Origin: Photobacterium sp. GJ3
GTDB lineage: Bacteria; Pseudomonadota; Gammaproteobacteria; Enterobacterales; Vibrionaceae
Length of the DNA: 64,000 bases
Reading direction: 5' to 3'
Assembly: GCF_018199995.1 (NCBI RefSeq)
Contig: NZ_CP073579.1
Coordinates: forward strand, 496,001-560,000
Under the pieces are notes generated by a model that worked only from the letters and a program-made list of their open reading frames with translations, was not told the DNA's origin and ran no database searches. Position numbers and translations under genes: made by a program. Positions 1 through 8,028 of this stretch are shown piece after piece (the stretch's first letter is position 1; each line of letters opens with the position of its first letter).

Positions 1-1
1 C

Positions 2-124
2 GATACCGTTGAAGTTGGGATATTCAAAGGCCAACTGGTTGAGCAAGCTGAGGGTTTAGCCATTCTAAATCAGGCGGCTGTAGACTCAGATTTATGCTTG
101 AGCCTCAAGGTCGGTTTTGTCTGA
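2..124 (+). CDS. C-terminal fragment of an unidentified protein
   Basis: An open frame enters from the left edge and runs for 40 codons (DTVEVGIFKGQLVEQ at its start, LKVGFV at its end) to a TGA at 122-124. It could be the end of a real gene outside the window or of a broken one. I recognise no family. It is on the opposite strand to the following operon, so it would converge with the ArgE-like gene. The 180 bases between them hold no gene or clear terminator that I can see. Confidence 0.3.
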   Translation, partial: DTVEVGIFKGQLVEQAEGLAILNQAAVDSDLCLSLKVGFV

Positions 125-304
125 ATTCATGGCATTAATGCTGACCGTTTACCTGAATAATTCAGCCCAGATTAGCGAGCTACCTCCCCAACTATACCTA
201 AGTGGGCAGTAGGAGAGGTGTTGTCAAAAATGAACGGTTTAGCCTCTACATCTGCATATGAAAGCGATGATCACCACACATGCAAGATGTGATTTCATAG
301 ACTG

Positions 305-1462
305 TTATCCTGGTGTGCTCATGAGCCTGAATAGCTTTTGAACGAACTCATCACAGCGTTCAAGCTGTTCCAGAGAGATATACTCGTTGGGCTTGTGAGC
401 CTCGTTGATGCTGCCCGGGCCACAAATAATGCTCGGTATTCCGTTGATGCTCTCAAACGACCCTCCTTCAGTACCATAGGATACCTTCCCACTTGGTTTG
501 CTGAACAGCGGGTTGAGTTTCATGAAAGCGTCTGAACTGCAAGCGTCGGACATCCCTGGATAGTTGAACTGAGTACGCCATGTAAAACCACACTTTGGAT
601 CGACTGCTTTCATGCCTGGTGTCAACTGAGTGTCAATATCATCGTAGAGCTTCTGAAGCACGTGCAAAGGTTGGGTTTCTGGCAGATGGCGGATCTCGAA
701 ACGAAACGCGCAGTCCTCAGGTGTGATATTGGTTGCAACACCGCCAGATATCATCGTAGTGAGCATCGTATTATGAGGAACGGTGTAGTCATGATCATAC
801 GGGCCCTCGGTCTTGAATCGTTCAGCTTGCTCGCTAATTTTGACGATAGCTTTCGCGGCATACTCTATGGCATTGACCTGGTTGGGGGCGTCCGAAGAAT
901 GGCCGCAGGTGCCCTTTACATGGCATTGAACGCTGATTTTTCCTTTGTGGCCGTTGATGGTATTCATCATGGAGGGCTCGCCAATAATAGCCAGATCCGG
1001 GTGGATGTTATTCTGTCTGAGGTAATCAAGGGCACTGTGGATACCAATACAGCCAACCTCTTCATCATATGAGAATATGAGATATAGCGGTGCTGTAAGT
1101 TCGTTGTGATTCAGTTTGGCGATGTTGTAAAGGACAACGGCAATGAACCCCTTCATGTCACAGGTCCCCCGTCCATAGACCAAGCCATCACGAATGCTCA
1201 TCTCGAAAGGGTTGCTGTTCCAGTCGGGCTCAACGGCTGGTACCACATCCGTATGCCCAGACAGCACGATTCCGCCTTCCTTCTCTGGCCCGATATGGGC
1301 GAACAGGTTAGCCTTCGTTTTCTCCTGGTTGTAAATGATGGTCGGGTTTATGTCATGCTCAGAAAGGAAAGCTTGGATCCAGTCAATGAGGTCCAGGTTG
1401 CTTTTCGAACTTGTCGAGTCAAAGCTAATCAGCTTCTGTAAAATGGATAGATAGCTTAACAT
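305..1462 (-). CDS. M20 peptidase, ArgE/acetylornithine deacetylase-like
   Basis: A 385-residue zinc amidohydrolase of the M20 family. Metal-site signatures are visible: SGHTDVVP near residue 68, GRGTCDMKG near 97 (bridging Asp) and YDEEVGC near 130 (catalytic Glu). The length and the N-terminal SFDSTSSKSNLDLIDWI pattern fit acetylornithine deacetylase and its relatives, which release an acyl group from an N-acyl amino acid. It is the last gene of a six-gene operon and its start overlaps the stop of the upstream carbamoylase-like gene by 7 bases; GAGGGAAGC precedes the ATG. In this setting a catabolic role on an imported N-acyl compound is more likely than arginine biosynthesis, but the substrate is not shown by the sequence. 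Confidence 0.85.
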   Translation of the reverse strand: MLSYLSILQKLISFDSTSSKSNLDLIDWIQAFLSEHDINPTIIYNQEKTKANLFAHIGPEKEGGIVLSGHTDVVPAVEPDWNSNPFEMSIRDGLVYGRGTCDMKGFIAVVLYNIAKLNHNELTAPLYLIFSYDEEVGCIGIHSALDYLRQNNIHPDLAIIGEPSMMNTINGHKGKISVQCHVKGTCGHSSDAPNQVNAIEYAAKAIVKISEQAERFKTEGPYDHDYTVPHNTMLTTMISGGVATNITPEDCAFRFEIRHLPETQPLHVLQKLYDDIDTQLTPGMKAVDPKCGFTWRTQFNYPGMSDACSSDAFMKLNPLFSKPSGKVSYGTEGGSFESINGIPSIICGPGSINEAHKPNEYISLEQLERCDEFVQKLFRLMSTPG

Positions 1463-2685
1463 GCTTCCCTCATGATGTATTTTTCTAACAGCAGAGTGCC
1501 CTTAAACAGTTGAGTTCTGGATGAGTACTCTTCAGGGCAGTGGCTGCGACCGTCCTTTGAAGGAATGAATATCATGGACGACGGGCATATTTTGTTGATG
1601 TAGGCTGCATCATGGCCTGCGCCGCTTGCCATGGTGCAATGGGTCAGGTTGAGCTCCTCTGCATATTGGGTCAGATTGCGTTGGATATCAGCATCACAGA
1701 TTTCCGCTGGCGACGAAGAGAGGATTTGTATGCCGACTGGTGTTTGATGTTGTTCCTGGATTTGCTGAGCCACCTCTTTTAAGATGTTGATGAATTTTAC
1801 GATCATTGCGTCATTGCTCGATCGAATGTCACACGTAAACGTACATCGGTTTGGAACCACATTCGCACCGTTTGGAAAGACAGAGCATTGCCCGATCGTT
1901 GCGACAAAATAATGTTCACTTTCGGTGGCAAAGCTGATGGCCGTATCATGAATAAAACGGAAGAGGTATGAAGCAGAATTGAATGCATCTTTCCTTAGAT
2001 TCATTGGTGTTGTACCAGAGTGTGCCGCGGTCCCTTCAATCACAACTTCGATACGCTGGATGCCAACAATAGAGCTCACGATGCCTACATCGGTGTTGGT
2101 GTCTTCCAGATGCGGGCCTTGTTCGATATGTAATTCGACGAATTTTGCTATATCGCTGTCAGACAATACGCACTGATCCAATTGTTCAGGCGCTCCGCCG
2201 ATGAGCCGTATGGCACCGTCCAGTGACAACCCACTGCGATCCTGACGCTCTAGCGCATTTTTGGGGAGTTTGCCTGCCATTGCCCGAGAACCAATGCAGG
2301 AAATTCCAAAGTCACTCGGCTCCTCACTTGTAAAGTCAATGACCAAGAAGTCACGCTTTGTCACGATTCCCTGTTCTACGATGCTCCGAGCGACCTCTAG
2401 TCCGGCAAGCACGCCTGCGATACCATCAAACCGACCCCCGTTTTGCACCGTATCCAGGTGAGAACCTGTGGCGATGGCAGGAAGATCGCTATGCCCTTTC
2501 AGGCGGCCGATCATATTCCCAGCCGGATCGACCGTGGTTTCCATGCCCAGTTTGTCAAACTCCGACTGAAGCCAAGCTCTTGCCTGCCGGTATTCCTTTG
2601 TAAAACAACGGCGAGCAAAGGATCCTTCTTCTGTCATCGTTGCTATGGTTTCAATGTCTTTCCATAATCGTTCTTGAGAAATCAT
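1456..2685 (-). CDS. Zn-dependent hydrolase, N-carbamoyl-L-amino acid hydrolase/allantoate amidohydrolase family
   Basis: A 409-residue M20-type hydrolase of the HyuC/AllC/AtzF-like branch. Diagnostic blocks are GSHLDTVQNGGRFDGIAGV near residue 73, FTSEEPSDFG near 120 and the family motif HIEQGPHLE near 192, with the late GAGHDAAY block carrying a ligand His. These enzymes remove a carbamoyl or ureido group from N-carbamoyl amino acids, ureidoglycolate or allantoate in the cytoplasm. Its ATG overlaps the end of the upstream TctA gene by 4 bases and AAGGTAACACT precedes it, so it is translationally coupled. Together with the ArgE-like gene it suggests stepwise trimming of an N-substituted amino acid; the exact substrate is inference. 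Confidence 0.82.
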   Translation of the reverse strand: MISQERLWKDIETIATMTEEGSFARRCFTKEYRQARAWLQSEFDKLGMETTVDPAGNMIGRLKGHSDLPAIATGSHLDTVQNGGRFDGIAGVLAGLEVARSIVEQGIVTKRDFLVIDFTSEEPSDFGISCIGSRAMAGKLPKNALERQDRSGLSLDGAIRLIGGAPEQLDQCVLSDSDIAKFVELHIEQGPHLEDTNTDVGIVSSIVGIQRIEVVIEGTAAHSGTTPMNLRKDAFNSASYLFRFIHDTAISFATESEHYFVATIGQCSVFPNGANVVPNRCTFTCDIRSSNDAMIVKFINILKEVAQQIQEQHQTPVGIQILSSSPAEICDADIQRNLTQYAEELNLTHCTMASGAGHDAAYINKICPSSMIFIPSKDGRSHCPEEYSSRTQLFKGTLLLEKYIMREAC

Positions 2686-4172
2686 AGTGTTACCTTTTGT
2701 TTTTGAGATCGATGTTTGATGAGTTTGATGATGGAAATGAGAACAAAGCAGACAATCACAAAAACTAAGCCCTTGCTAATGCCTGATTCTGTAAAGATGC
2801 CTAGTTCACCTCTGGAGATAGAGAGAGAACGTCGAAGGTTCTCTTCGAGCATTGGCCCGATAATGAAAGCGATCAAAAACGGAGCGGTGGGGATCTTTGC
2901 ACTCATCATGAAGTAACCGAGTCCGCCCATAACGAGCAGTACTGCGATATCAAAAGTGTTATTCGTGACTGAGTAGATCCCGAACAGGCACAGGACCAAT
3001 ACACAGGGGAATAAGTAGTGCTTGGGAAGTTTGACGATATGTGAAAACATCCTTGCGGTGATCGAGCCAGCAAAGAACAGAATGAACGAGCTGAGAAGGA
3101 TACCGATGAACAGCGAATAAATAAGGTTAATATTTGTTTCGAAAAGGAGAGGGCCTGGGTTGATCCCGTGGATCATAAAGGCTCCCAACATGACGCCGGT
3201 AATCACATCGCCGGGAATTCCGAGAGCCAATAGAGGGATCATTGTTGCGCCGCAGCAGCCGTTGTTTGCTGACTCTGAAGCAGCGATACCCTCGATGGAG
3301 CCATGGCCGAATTCTTCAGGGTTTTTGGAGCTTCGTTTGGCTTCGCTGTAGGAGAAGAATGCGGCCGAAGCTGGTCCGATACCTGGGATAGCGCCAAGAA
3401 CTACGCCGATTGTGCTTCCTTTGAGAATCGCTTTGGACGAACTTTTAAGATCACGTAATGAGAAGGTGGTTTTTTTCACTTTCATGACAGGAGAAGCGCC
3501 TTCGCCTTTGTTCATGATGAGTTTCAATACTTCCGGGATGGCAAACAAGCCAATAAGGACGGGAACGACATTCAATTTACTTTGCAGGTTCTCGTTAAAT
3601 GCAAAGCGATAGCTGCCATAGATATCCTGACCTACGGTAGCCAGTATCAGGCCCAGGCAGGCGGAAAGGATCCCCTTCCTAAGGTTGCCCTCGGACACTC
3701 CCGATATAATAAACAGAGCAATGACCATGATCAGGAAATATTCTGGCGGCCCAATCAGAAGCGCATAAGCGGCAAGGGGAATCGCAAGGAAAATCAGAGC
3801 GATGTTAGAGATGAAGTCTCCTATGCATGAAGAATACAGCGCAGCTTTCAGGGCCGTATTCGCTTTCCCTTGCTGGGCGAGTGGGTAACCATCGAGTACA
3901 GTACAGGCGGCAGAGGCGGTACCTGGGGTTTTAATTAATATCGCCGAAATTGATGCGCCATATGTACTGCCTTTGTACAGAGCAACCAACAATAAGATGC
4001 TCGTGATAGGAGGCATATAAAAGGTAAAAGGAAGCGCGAGCGTGACCGCCATGGTTCCCGTCATTCCGGGAATGGAACCAACGATCACACCAAACCATAT
4101 ACCAGCAACCATGACGATGATATTTTCGAGCGTAAAAACGAGTTCTGCTGCAGAGAGTATTTCATTCAACAT
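2682..4172 (-). CDS. Tripartite tricarboxylate transporter, large membrane subunit TctA family
   Basis: A 496-residue polytopic inner-membrane protein with the TctA signature: two related halves, PGMTGTMAVTLALPFTFY near residue 34 and GAIPGIGPASAAFFSYSEAKR near 261, plus a GIPGDVITGVMLGAFMIHGINPGP segment near 325. TctA forms the main transport channel of TTT systems, which use a periplasmic Bug-type receptor to take up carboxylates with a cation gradient. The gene sits 6 bases after TctB and overlaps the hydrolase by 4 bases. Length and motifs are full, with no sign of damage. Confidence 0.92.
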   Translation of the reverse strand: MLNEILSAAELVFTLENIIVMVAGIWFGVIVGSIPGMTGTMAVTLALPFTFYMPPITSILLLVALYKGSTYGASISAILIKTPGTASAACTVLDGYPLAQQGKANTALKAALYSSCIGDFISNIALIFLAIPLAAYALLIGPPEYFLIMVIALFIISGVSEGNLRKGILSACLGLILATVGQDIYGSYRFAFNENLQSKLNVVPVLIGLFAIPEVLKLIMNKGEGASPVMKVKKTTFSLRDLKSSSKAILKGSTIGVVLGAIPGIGPASAAFFSYSEAKRSSKNPEEFGHGSIEGIAASESANNGCCGATMIPLLALGIPGDVITGVMLGAFMIHGINPGPLLFETNINLIYSLFIGILLSSFILFFAGSITARMFSHIVKLPKHYLFPCVLVLCLFGIYSVTNNTFDIAVLLVMGGLGYFMMSAKIPTAPFLIAFIIGPMLEENLRRSLSISRGELGIFTESGISKGLVFVIVCFVLISIIKLIKHRSQKQKVTL

Positions 4173-4178
4173 ATCTGG

Positions 4179-4664
4179 TTACACTCCTAAGAAGCCGGTT
4201 GGAAATTGTGTTTGAGCGATGTTTGTAAATATGAAATATATTAATAAAGTAAACAAAGCAGACACGCCAAAGGCCTTCAAAACAGAGGTCGTGCTTGCTG
4301 GGCCTGGATTTGACATCATGATCAAGGCTAAACTAAGAAAGATTGTCGATATGATAAATCCGAGAATAGAGATTAATTCATAATAGAGAATAAATAGGGT
4401 AAATATAAAAATAAGCTTGAGTGATTTACCTTTATTGATGTTTATCCTTAATTTGGATATCTGCTTTATGTTGGTTAAAATCATGGAGAAAGAAATAACA
4501 CAACAAACTGATGTGATCGTATATGGCCAGAAGCTAGGCCCCACAGCAGAATTGGTTAAATAAGCTGGGGTTTCGACCCACACAGGAATAATAAAAAATA
4601 TGACAAGGAGAGATAATATTAAAAATATTATTCCAATGACTAGTTCATTTCTTTGTTCGTTCAT
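4179..4664 (-). CDS. Tripartite tricarboxylate transporter, small membrane subunit TctB family
   Basis: A 161-residue, very hydrophobic protein with about four transmembrane stretches (residues about 9-27, 40-62, 82-110 and 130-150), the usual layout of the DUF1468/TctB small subunit. It carries the SAVGPSFWPY element typical of the family near residue 40. It lies between TctC and TctA as in known TTT operons and is presumed to stabilise the TctA channel. The ribosome-binding site before this ATG is weak (no clear purine run), so translation may depend on coupling or the start may differ slightly. Confidence 0.85.
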   Translation of the reverse strand: MNEQRNELVIGIIFLILSLLVIFFIIPVWVETPAYLTNSAVGPSFWPYTITSVCCVISFSMILTNIKQISKLRININKGKSLKLIFIFTLFILYYELISILGFIISTIFLSLALIMMSNPGPASTTSVLKAFGVSALFTLLIYFIFTNIAQTQFPTGFLGV

Positions 4665-4718
4665 GAGGTGTACTCAAAAAAGGGTAGGGACCTACCCTAT
4701 TGTTGATGGACAGTTATC

Positions 4719-5684
4719 TTAATAGCCGAATTTTTTTGAAAGCTCGACAAATAGTTTGTACTGATCGCCAGCAAACGCTTCGGCATCAACCTGGTTGATG
4801 AGCGAGATAGCACTACGTTTAGAAACAAGTTCTTTCCACTCGCTATCTTTCTCAACTTGAGTCAGTATGCTTTGCCATTTTTCTACGACATCCTGTGGGA
4901 GGTTTTTCGGACCATAAAGGCCACTCCACCCAGTGATCTGCCCCGCCTGTATATAGCCCATCTCTTTCGCTGTCGGTACATCAGGCATGCTGCTCAGACG
5001 GTCGGTTGCATAAACCAGCAGCGGGGTGAGTTTGCCTGACTCGATGTGCGGGATTAACGAGCTCCCCGCAATTGCCAAGAAGTCAATATGTCCGCCCAGG
5101 AGAGCAGAGGCCATTGCGCCGCCCCCGGTGTAAGGGATAAGGGTGGCCCCTGACTGAGCTTGAATGCCGTTATCGTCAAGCAGGGCCTGAACTGTGAAGC
5201 CATCAATCGCAAGCGGGCCTGATGCAGCATAGGTTAGCCTTCCCGGCTCGGCCTTGATTTTCTCGATTAACTGTTCAATCGTCTGGATACCGGATTTAGC
5301 ATTAACGGCTAAAATCATCGGTGTCGATTCCACGATACTCAGGAAACTGTAGTCATCCCAGTCTGTTGGAGACTGTTTATTTACAGCAGGGTAGAGAGAC
5401 ATACCCACGCGTGACAGGAGCAACGTATAGCCGTCTGGTTTGGATTTGGAAACATAGCTGGCACCAACCATGCCCCCGTTACCTGTCTTGTTGATGACGA
5501 CGATGGGAGTGTCATCAGTGTACTTTTGAGCCACAAGAGCAAGGGAGCGTGCTGCAATATCAGAAGCGCCACCTGCGCTATATGGCGCAACCAGTGTGAT
5601 AGCTTTATCTGGATATTCAGATGCAACGGCACCGGTGGAATAAAGTGCACAGATGATTGACGAATAGAAAATACCCTTTTTCAT
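4719..5684 (-). CDS. Tripartite tricarboxylate transporter substrate-binding protein (TctC/Bug family)
   Basis: A 321-residue periplasmic receptor. Residues 1-21 form a signal peptide ending in AVAS, followed by the Bug-family opening YPDKAITLVAPYSAGGASDIAAR and the later conserved PYTGGGAMASALLGGHIDF segment. Such proteins bind a carboxylate-containing ligand and deliver it to TctAB. GAGGGATAAT lies just before the ATG. It follows the RpiR regulator by only 10 bases, so regulator and receptor are likely co-transcribed. The ligand cannot be read from sequence; the downstream amidohydrolases suggest an N-carbamoyl or N-acyl amino acid or an intermediate such as an acidic ureido compound. Confidence 0.9.
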   Translation of the reverse strand: MKKGIFYSSIICALYSTGAVASEYPDKAITLVAPYSAGGASDIAARSLALVAQKYTDDTPIVVINKTGNGGMVGASYVSKSKPDGYTLLLSRVGMSLYPAVNKQSPTDWDDYSFLSIVESTPMILAVNAKSGIQTIEQLIEKIKAEPGRLTYAASGPLAIDGFTVQALLDDNGIQAQSGATLIPYTGGGAMASALLGGHIDFLAIAGSSLIPHIESGKLTPLLVYATDRLSSMPDVPTAKEMGYIQAGQITGWSGLYGPKNLPQDVVEKWQSILTQVEKDSEWKELVSKRSAISLINQVDAEAFAGDQYKLFVELSKKFGY

Positions 5685-5694
5685 ATTATCCCTC

Positions 5695-6525
5695 TTAGTT
5701 GTATGTATTCAGATGTTCAGCAAGTTTTACCTGTTGTTTCATTCGCTCTTCGTAGGTCGTTCTGTTATTTTTTGCTAAAGTAGAAACGAGAACGTTTGCG
5801 ATAATCATCGGTGCTGCGAAAGTAAATGTTCCGGAAACATTCTCGATGACCATGGTATTCTCTTTTTTCATGGAAATAGGCGACTGGAAGGAGTCCGTAA
5901 CTGCCAGTACGTTGCAATTTAATTCCGAAAAATACGTTGCCACATCAACGGTCTGCTTGGTATATCGGCTAAAGCTGAAAGAAATCAAAATATCATTGCT
6001 GCTGACGAATTGTAATGAGTTAGATAAATTTGAATGAGAGTCATCAAGCAATATAACATTTTTAATGAAATTTTTTAGTAGGAAATGGATATAATAGGCC
6101 AGTGAGTATGAGCTCCTGGAACTATGGATATATATCGTATCAGAATTGCTTATTTTGTTGCACCAGTCGTCTATCTTGATCTGGTTTTCAATCGTATTAA
6201 CTGACTCGATAATTCTCATATCACTAGCGATAATATCATGTAATATGCATCCATCTCCTTTAATAATTTCTTTCGTAATATTCATGGGTTGAAATTGAAC
6301 TTTAACTTCGGCCTGTAGCTGCTTTTGAAATTCGTTATATCCAGCAAACCCAATAGCTTTCACAAACCGGTTAATGCTGGAAAGGCTGCATCCCGCTGAT
6401 TGGCTAAACTCACTGATCGTCATGAACGCGACCTCAACCTTATTTACCTGAAGGTAATTCCAGATGGATTGATTCACTCCCTTCAGTGACTCAGTTTCAT
6501 GTATAGCAGAATTCAAAATGTTCAT
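5695..6525 (-). CDS. MurR/RpiR family transcriptional regulator
   Basis: A 276-residue regulator with an N-terminal RpiR-type helix-turn-helix (FMTISEFSQSAGCSLSSINRF, about residues 34-54, then KAIGFAGYNEFQKQL) and a C-terminal SIS domain (about 120-250; IYIHSSRSSYSLAYYI and ILISFSFSRYTKQTVD match the ligand-binding loops). RpiR regulators sense small metabolites, usually phosphosugars, and control adjacent catabolic operons. Here it is the first gene of the TTT/amidohydrolase operon and probably controls its own transcription through the inverted repeat at 6580-6595. It is richer in A+T than the genes downstream. Confidence 0.9.
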   Translation of the reverse strand: MNILNSAIHETESLKGVNQSIWNYLQVNKVEVAFMTISEFSQSAGCSLSSINRFVKAIGFAGYNEFQKQLQAEVKVQFQPMNITKEIIKGDGCILHDIIASDMRIIESVNTIENQIKIDDWCNKISNSDTIYIHSSRSSYSLAYYIHFLLKNFIKNVILLDDSHSNLSNSLQFVSSNDILISFSFSRYTKQTVDVATYFSELNCNVLAVTDSFQSPISMKKENTMVIENVSGTFTFAAPMIIANVLVSTLAKNNRTTYEERMKQQVKLAEHLNTYN

Positions 6526-6579
6526 AGCTCTGTATTGATTGTTTTAACTGTAAGTGAACATACCACTAACAAATACTTG

Positions 6580-6595
6580 TGGAAAAATATTTCCA
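6580..6595. promoter_or_regulatory. Putative RpiR-type operator
   Basis: TGGAAAAATATTTCCA is an inverted repeat with perfect 6-base arms (TGGAAA and TTTCCA). It contains GGAA-N6-TTCC, the form reported for IolR, an RpiR-family repressor. It lies 55 bases upstream of the RpiR start codon, in the expected promoter area of the operon. The function is inferred from position and motif resemblance. Confidence 0.5.
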
Positions 6596-6707
6596 TTTCA
6601 AGTGTGACTCAAGTAATGTTTTTTGCTCTGATAAGGTTTATACCCTACATTTTTGTGGCTAAAATCACTGTTTTTGGCTGTGTTTGACAGGTTTGAATTA
6701 ATTATTT

Positions 6708-6722
6708 CCAGAATGGTTCTGG
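6708..6722. repeat. Perfect inverted repeat CCAGAA-N3-TTCTGG
   Basis: CCAGAATGGTTCTGG has 6-base arms that match exactly around a 3-base centre. It lies about 180 bases upstream of the RpiR start and 230 bases before the IS remnant. It could be a second regulator site or a leftover element end; nothing further supports either. Confidence 0.35.
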
Positions 6723-6953
6723 GGTGAATCAGCACGCTGAGTTATAGGTTTGTTATCAAAAATGAAGGAAAATCGGAGGAGACTTGCATGCACTCATCTT
6801 TCGCTTCCTGAAAATAATTTGATGATGAAATTTGAAGAGGTGTGCAGCCACAGACAGAGCCTTAAGCACATAAATTTCATCTAAGGCTTTGTCTTTATAG
6901 GATTTTTTCTGGGCTGTTTTGCGAGTATTCATGGATTTATATACCATAGCCCT

Positions 6954-7890
6954 GGCTTTGCTGACTAAATCGGCATGAACTTTTATTTCAGCCAGTGATC
7001 TGATCTTATAATGCTCACTGACTTTCTGGATCGACGAAGAAGCACTAAGCCGTTGGTTATGCTCTGAACATCACGGTAACCATGGACGCGCTATCAGTAT
7101 TCAGACACGGCGATCATGACTGCGCTTATGGTGAAGTGTCTATTAACCTGTCACTTCGTGCTGTTCAAGGTTTCATGAATTCAGTGTTTTCTCTGATGAA
7201 AGTACCGCTAACATGCCCGAACTTCAGCAGTCTCAGCAAACGCGTGAAAATACTCGATATCTCCATCAAAATACCTGCTCGAGGTGAAATTCGTCATTTT
7301 GCCATTGACGCAACTGGCAAGAAGCTTTTCGGTAAAGGGAAAATGAAAAAGCGTGGTAAGGAGAAACGCCGTTTCAGGCGAAAGTTCCATCTTGCTATTG
7401 CTCATCAAGTCATCTGCGCAGAACTCTCGTTATCAACCGTCACTGATCGCGAAATCAGGCCAACGATGCTCAACCAGACTTATCGTCAGATCAAATCGAT
7501 ATCAGATGACGGTGCGTATGATACCAAGCGATTCAACGGAAGAAGGCACAGCCCCTTATTCCGTCCAGATCTGGAACGGCATACTTGGAGCGCGGGTTAT
7601 CCCAGAAATGTTGCGGTTGGAAACCAGCGGATTCACGGTAGCAATGAACACTGAAAAAAGACCAGTGGTTACCACAGTCGCTCAATCTCGGAAACGGCGA
7701 TGTCGAGATATAAGCGGCTGCTTGGCTCAGCTTTAAGCCTGCGTGATTACAACGGTCAAGTCGGCGAAGCACTTGCAGCCGTTCGTGCGTTGAACAAGTT
7801 AACAGGGTTATGTATCCCTGAAACACATAAAGCTAGATCATGACTTATTTAGGATGGATCTGTTTGTTATCTGAGTTGATCAACAAAGCT
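6954..7890 (+). mobile_element. Degenerate IS5-family (IS903-type) insertion sequence
   Basis: The element is bounded by imperfect terminal inverted repeats: GGCTTTGCTGACTAAATC at 6954-6971 and, on the other strand, AGCTTTGTTGATCAACTC ending at 7890. Between them lies a decayed transposase related to the IS903 group. The length of about 937 bases fits a compact member of that group. I see no convincing target duplication, which suggests an old insertion or later rearrangement. Its right end abuts the 5' end of an IS3-type element, so one element probably entered, or recombined with, the other. Confidence 0.75.
7012..7843 (+). pseudogene. IS903-type transposase pseudogene
   Basis: Transposase homology is spread over all three forward frames. 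CSLTFWIDEEALSRW starts at 7012 in one frame, YSDTAIMTALMVKCL follows near 7088 in another, and INLSLRAVQGFMNSVFSLM through LSLSTVTDREIRP and SDDGAYDTK runs from about 7142 in the third. KKAQPLIPSRSGTAYLERG near 7540 needs another shift, then PRNVAVGNQRIHGSNE returns. A stop at 7652-7654 stands where a Trp codon is expected, and the C-terminus (SGYHSRSISETAMSRYKRLLG to ALNKLTGLCIPETHK) continues to a TGA at 7841-7843. With at least four frameshifts and one nonsense change it cannot be active. Confidence 0.85.
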
Positions 7891-7931
7891 ATCGCCAGGA
7901 TCTGACTGTCCGTGTACCGTGATTTGTTCAT
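7845..7931 (-). pseudogene. Truncated IS3-type orfA fused to IS903-type end
   Basis: An ATG at 7931 with a good ribosome-binding site opens a 28-codon frame. Its first 14 residues (MNKSRYTDSQILAI) are the N-terminus of IS3-family OrfA, which would continue into a helix-turn-helix domain. After that the frame runs into the inverted repeat and tail of the adjacent IS903-type remnant and stops at 7845-7847. It is a junction product, not a functional protein. Confidence 0.65.
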
Positions 7932-8003
7932 GCAGAATCTCCTTTCGTTTAGGTTACGAGATAATTCTACTTTTTGTCACTGTTATTTATCGGGGGGATT
8001 ACC
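7891..8003 (-). mobile_element. 5' end remnant of an IS3-family element
   Basis: Read on the minus strand, the segment begins with GGTAATCCCCCCGATAAA, an IS-end-like sequence, followed by a leader and GGAGATTCTGC before an ATG. The first codons, MNKSRYTDSQILAI, match the start of IS3-family OrfA proteins. The homology ends abruptly at 7890, exactly at the inverted repeat of the neighbouring IS903-type element. The rest of OrfA and all of OrfB are missing from the window. Confidence 0.7.
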
Positions 8004-8028
8004 GTGTGTAGCCTGCTCTTCAGCCATT

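Larger units (their letters stand above)
6526..6953. other. Regulatory and remnant region without a convincing gene
   Basis: This 428-base stretch separates the RpiR operon from the insertion-sequence remnants. It holds the presumed promoter and operator of the operon (see 6580-6595), a second perfect inverted repeat at 6708-6722, and a 63-codon minus-strand open frame at 6756-6947 (KDKALDEIYVLKALSVAAHLF within it) for which I recognise no family and which has no clear ribosome-binding site. It may be debris of another mobile element, but I cannot support that directly. Confidence 0.5.

Noticed and set aside
6756..6947. 63-codon minus-strand frame near the IS remnant
   Set aside because: No ribosome-binding site and no recognisable transposase motif, so it is described only as part of the intergenic region.
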